A stretch of DNA of 36,195 bases, taken from NCBI RefSeq assembly GCF_029960785.1, contig NZ_JASBQE010000113.1, positions 1 through 36,195 of the forward strand, read 5' to 3'. The notes beneath the pieces are model-generated. The model made no database searches, had not been told where the DNA came from, and saw only the letters and a program-made list of their open reading frames with translations. Made by a program: the position numbers and the translations under genes. Below, piece after piece: positions 33,453 to 36,195 of the stretch (positions are counted from its first letter, which is position 1; each line of letters starts with the position of its first letter). This stretch comes from Polyangium sp. 15x6 (lineage in GTDB: Bacteria > Myxococcota_A > Polyangia > Polyangiales > Polyangiaceae).

Positions 33453-35177
33453 GTGAATCGATTCCTCTCCAAGTCCCTGCTCGCCTTTCTGCTTTTGGGA
33501 TGCCAGCCCGCGGCCGCTCCTCCCCAGGCCCCGCCCGAGACCCCGCCGCAGGTGTCTCCGCAGGCCTCTCCGCAGGCGTCTCCACAGGCCCCTCCACCTC
33601 CCAAGACCTATCGCAAGGAGGTGGTCGTGGCCGGCTCTCCCTTCCAGGGCGTCCATGGGATGGTCGTCGACGGCAAGGGACACCTTTTGGCCAGCAATCT
33701 GCTCGGTCAGACGGTCCATTCCGTCGACTTGAAGAGCGGCGCGGTATCCACGTTGGTGGGGCCTCCTCTCGGCGGCGCGGATGACGTGACCCTGGGGCCC
33801 GATGGTTCCGTTTATTGGACCGGCTTTTTCTCCGGTCAGTTGATGCGGCGCACGCCGGATGGCAAGACGCACGTCCTTGCCAAGGAGCTGCCAGGCCTCA
33901 ACTCGCTGGCCTTCCGCCGCGACGGCCGGCTCTACATCACCCAGCTCGGCCGGGGCGATACGCTGTGGGAGGCGGATCCGGAAGGGAAAAAGGCTCCGCG
34001 CAAGATCCTCTCCCCGGTCGGCTTCCTCAACGGGTTCGAGTTTGGCAAGGACGACCGGCTCTACGGCCCGATCCTGCTCAAAGGGCAGATTGTCCGGATG
34101 GACGTGGACACGGGGAAAATGGAGGCCGTGGCGGAGGGCTTCGGGATGCCGACCGCCGTGAATTTCGACGCGCGCAAGGAGCACCTTTACGTGGTCGACG
34201 CGGCGCGCGGCGAGCTCGTGCGCGTCCGTTTGCCCAAGGGAACCAAGGAGGTCGTCGCGAAGCTGCCCACCGGGCTCGATAACCTGGCGGTCGGCCCCGA
34301 CGACCAGGTGTACGTGTCGAACATGGTGGATAACGACATTCGTGTCGTCAATCCCGCCGATGGCTCCGTCCGGCCCCTCGTCGAGGCTCGATTGAGCGTG
34401 CCCTCCGGGCTCGCCGTCGCGCCGGAGGATCCGGACGAGCAGCTCTACGTGGCGGACGTGTATGCCTTTCGCCGGGTGGGAGGGCGTGATGGGAAGATCA
34501 ACCAGACGACCCGCGTCCTCTCGACGCGGTTGAACTTCCCCATGAACGTGAGCCTGAGCGCGAAACACGTGGTGTTGAGCACTGGCTACCTCGGCGGCCA
34601 CAGTAGCGTGCAGGTTCTGGATCGGGCCTCGGGAGAACTCCTGCGGACGATTCCCACCCCGAATGGCGCCCAGGGCGTGCTCGAGCTCCCCGATGGCACG
34701 CTGCTCGTCGCGGAGGCGAGCACGGGCAAGCTCGTGCGTATCGATAACGCCGAACCCGCGAAGACCACGGTGCTGGCCGAGGGCCTCGAGGGGCCGGTGG
34801 GGCTCGTGGCGGACACGGAGGCGAAGGAGCCGGGCGTGTATGTCACCGAGGTGCGCTCGGGGAAGGTGATCCGGGTGCGTTTGTCGGATGGATCGCGGCA
34901 GACGGTGGCCAGCGACCTTCGGGCGCCCGAGGGCATTGCCCGGCATCCCGACGGCGGATTGATCGTCGCCGAGGTGGGCCGAAAGCAGCTCGTGCGCATC
35001 GATCCCGCCACGGGGAAGTCCACCGTGCTCGCGAGCGATCTGCCCATCGGTTTGCCCGAGAGCGAGGGCCTGCCGCCGGGCTACATTCCCACGGGGGTTG
35101 CGGTGGGCCGCTCGGGCACCATCTACCTGTCGTCGGACATCGAGAGCGCACTTTATCGATTCGTGCCAGCGCCCTGA
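33453..35177 (+). CDS. SMP-30/NHL-type beta-propeller lipoprotein, possible lactonase
   Basis: 574 residues. [17 protein letters not shown] is a lipoprotein signal peptide with Cys17 in LLGC. A Pro/Gln/Ser linker follows. The rest is about ten short beta-propeller blades of the kind [39 protein letters not shown] and [20 protein letters not shown], as in SMP-30/gluconolactonase and NHL proteins. Some of that family hydrolyse lactones with a divalent metal; others only bind. The place between a Baeyer-Villiger enzyme and a dehydrogenase favours lactone hydrolysis or substrate capture at the envelope, but it would act outside the cytoplasm. The number of blades is more than one normal propeller, so two may be fused. 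Confidence 0.85.
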   Translation: MNRFLSKSLLAFLLLGCQPAAAPPQAPPETPPQVSPQASPQASPQAPPPPKTYRKEVVVAGSPFQGVHGMVVDGKGHLLASNLLGQTVHSVDLKSGAVSTLVGPPLGGADDVTLGPDGSVYWTGFFSGQLMRRTPDGKTHVLAKELPGLNSLAFRRDGRLYITQLGRGDTLWEADPEGKKAPRKILSPVGFLNGFEFGKDDRLYGPILLKGQIVRMDVDTGKMEAVAEGFGMPTAVNFDARKEHLYVVDAARGELVRVRLPKGTKEVVAKLPTGLDNLAVGPDDQVYVSNMVDNDIRVVNPADGSVRPLVEARLSVPSGLAVAPEDPDEQLYVADVYAFRRVGGRDGKINQTTRVLSTRLNFPMNVSLSAKHVVLSTGYLGGHSSVQVLDRASGELLRTIPTPNGAQGVLELPDGTLLVAEASTGKLVRIDNAEPAKTTVLAEGLEGPVGLVADTEAKEPGVYVTEVRSGKVIRVRLSDGSRQTVASDLRAPEGIARHPDGGLIVAEVGRKQLVRIDPATGKSTVLASDLPIGLPESEGLPPGYIPTGVAVGRSGTIYLSSDIESALYRFVPAP

Positions 35178-35205
35178 AAACCCCCTTTCGAAGGAGTCTA
35201 CGGCC

Positions 35206-36006
35206 ATGAAGGTCCGGAACAAGGTCGTCGTCGTGACCGGCGGCGGAAATGGCATCGGCAGGGAGCTCTGTCTCGGCCTCCTGTCGAAGGGCGCGAGCGT
35301 CGTGGCCGTCGACATCGACGCCTCTGCCCTGGAAGAGACGCTCGCGCGGGCCGGGAAGAACCGGGACAGGCTGGCCACCCGCATCGTGAACATCACGGAT
35401 CGGAGCGCGGTGGATGCACTCCCGGCCGAGGTCATCTCCCGCTTCGGTGCCGTCGACGGCATCATCAACAATGCGGGGGTCATTCAACCGTTCGTCCGAG
35501 TGAAGGACCTCGACTATGCGGCGATCGACCGGGTGATGAACGTCAACCTGTTCGGGACGCTCTACATGATCAAGGCGTTCCTGCCACACCTGCTCGCGCG
35601 GCCCGAGGCGCACATCACGAACATCTCCAGCATGGGAGGATTTTTGCCCGTGCCGGGACAAACCATTTACGGAGCGGCCAAGGCGTCCGTGAAGCTCTTG
35701 ACGGAGGGCTTGAACTCGGAGCTCCAGGGGACGAACGTGAAGGTCACGGTCGTCTTCCCGGGAGGGGTTCACACGAACATCGCGCAGAACTCGGGCGTCA
35801 ACATCGAGACGAAGGGCGGAGAGGGGTCGGCGAGGATGCTTCCGGCCGACAAGGCCGCGCGGATCATCCTCGAGGGCATCGAGAACGACCGCTACCGCGT
35901 CCTGGTGGGACCCGATGCCATGCTCATGGATGCCCTCTACCGGCTGGATCCTCAGCGCGCTGCGCGGTTCATCTACAAGCAAATGGTCGGCTTGTTGCCG
36001 AAGTAG
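35206..36006 (+). CDS. Short-chain dehydrogenase/reductase (SDR)
   Basis: 266 residues, normal for a classical SDR. The cofactor motif TGGGNGIG is at 11-18, with Asp37 after the second strand (AVDID) indicating preference for NAD(H). NNAG is at 88-91. The catalytic residues are Ser142 (NISSMGG), Tyr155 and Lys159 (YGAAK). It interconverts an alcohol and a ketone. AAGGAG at 35191-35196 supports the ATG at 35206. It is 28 bp after the propeller gene and is presumably the last gene of the TetR-controlled set; it could supply the ketone for the monooxygenase. Confidence 0.94.
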   Translation: MKVRNKVVVVTGGGNGIGRELCLGLLSKGASVVAVDIDASALEETLARAGKNRDRLATRIVNITDRSAVDALPAEVISRFGAVDGIINNAGVIQPFVRVKDLDYAAIDRVMNVNLFGTLYMIKAFLPHLLARPEAHITNISSMGGFLPVPGQTIYGAAKASVKLLTEGLNSELQGTNVKVTVVFPGGVHTNIAQNSGVNIETKGGEGSARMLPADKAARIILEGIENDRYRVLVGPDAMLMDALYRLDPQRAARFIYKQMVGLLPK

Positions 36007-36195
36007 GCTCCCGGCAGATGGCCGTGGAGTCAGCGGACGCGGACAGGCCGTTCGGAGGCACCACTCTGCCTAACACTACTGCGGGACCTTCATCCACCTC
36101 TGCGCGGGCTCGAGCGGGTCCTGGGTGGGGTTGTGTCGTTTGTTTCTTACTTTGTCCTCCAAATCTTGCGCCCGGTTTGCCCAGGTACTTGAAAG
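36007..36195. other. Gene-free end of window
   Basis: 189 bp after the SDR stop. The last 60 bp are clearly more AT-rich (TTTGTTTCTTACTTTGTCC), perhaps a promoter region of a gene beyond the window. I see no ORF and no clear terminator. Confidence 0.5.

Noticed and set aside
31533-35483. 1316-codon minus-strand frame across the monooxygenase and propeller genes
   Set aside because: It is antisense to two genes with full family motifs; its His/Arg/Gly-rich translation is typical GC shadow.
36119-36187. CCTGGG and CCCAGG arms near the window end
   Set aside because: The arms are six bases and more than 50 bp apart, with no sign of a functional stem.

Overview
The window is very GC-rich, densely coding DNA that looks like a chromosome segment of a myxobacterium (Myxococcota, most likely Polyangiales, near Polyangium or Sorangium). 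The evidence is indirect: three eukaryote-type Ser/Thr kinases, an FHA-sigma54 activator, PEGA/TPR-type proteins, several lipoproteins with Gly/Ala/Pro linkers, paralogous PilT ATPases, and strong use of G/C-ending codons. I see no rRNA, tRNA, insertion sequence, prophage or CRISPR array. Most genes lie in short operons whose start and stop codons overlap.

Layout. 1-358: start of an RRM RNA-binding protein with a Gly-rich tail that runs off the window. 745-6295 (minus): a three-gene operon of a NAIQP-repeat lipoprotein, a 1376-aa kinase/cyclase-like/NTPase/TPR protein and a small unknown protein. 6609-8105: a second kinase with a cyclase-like tail. 8084-9233 (minus): uracil-DNA glycosylase and a small membrane protein. 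9340-13700: a four-gene overlapping operon of two PilT-type motor ATPases and two outer-membrane beta-barrel proteins, one with a very long polyproline stalk. 13704-18410 (minus): a coiled-coil/TM protein, a 21-bp repeat region, a secreted PHB-depolymerase-like lipoprotein, a His-rich FnIII lipoprotein and a Cys-rich lipoprotein. 18517-22236: an operon of a TPR/PEGA-like protein, a membrane kinase and an FHA-sigma54 activator, which reads as a complete signalling line. 22246-24169 (minus): a ferritin-like diiron protein, a tail-anchored protein and a calerythrin-like EF-hand protein. 24205-30920: an envelope-lipid or glycan region (GT-C-type membrane protein, CDP-alcohol phosphotransferase, MMPL/RND exporter, GT4 glycosyltransferase). 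30942-36006: a TetR regulator divergent from a type I Baeyer-Villiger monooxygenase, a SMP-30-like beta-propeller lipoprotein and an SDR dehydrogenase, with two matching inverted repeats in the shared promoter region.

The signals most worth following are: (1) kinases carrying what look like catalytically dead cyclase domains, one co-translated with a repeat lipoprotein; (2) a PilT pair in which each protein lacks a different His of the His box, co-translated with outer-membrane barrels; (3) two blocks of 21-bp GC repeats in opposite orientation at 14640-14891; and (4) a TetR-controlled set that could take an alcohol through ketone and lactone to a hydroxy acid. All functional calls come from reading motifs by eye; no database search was run.
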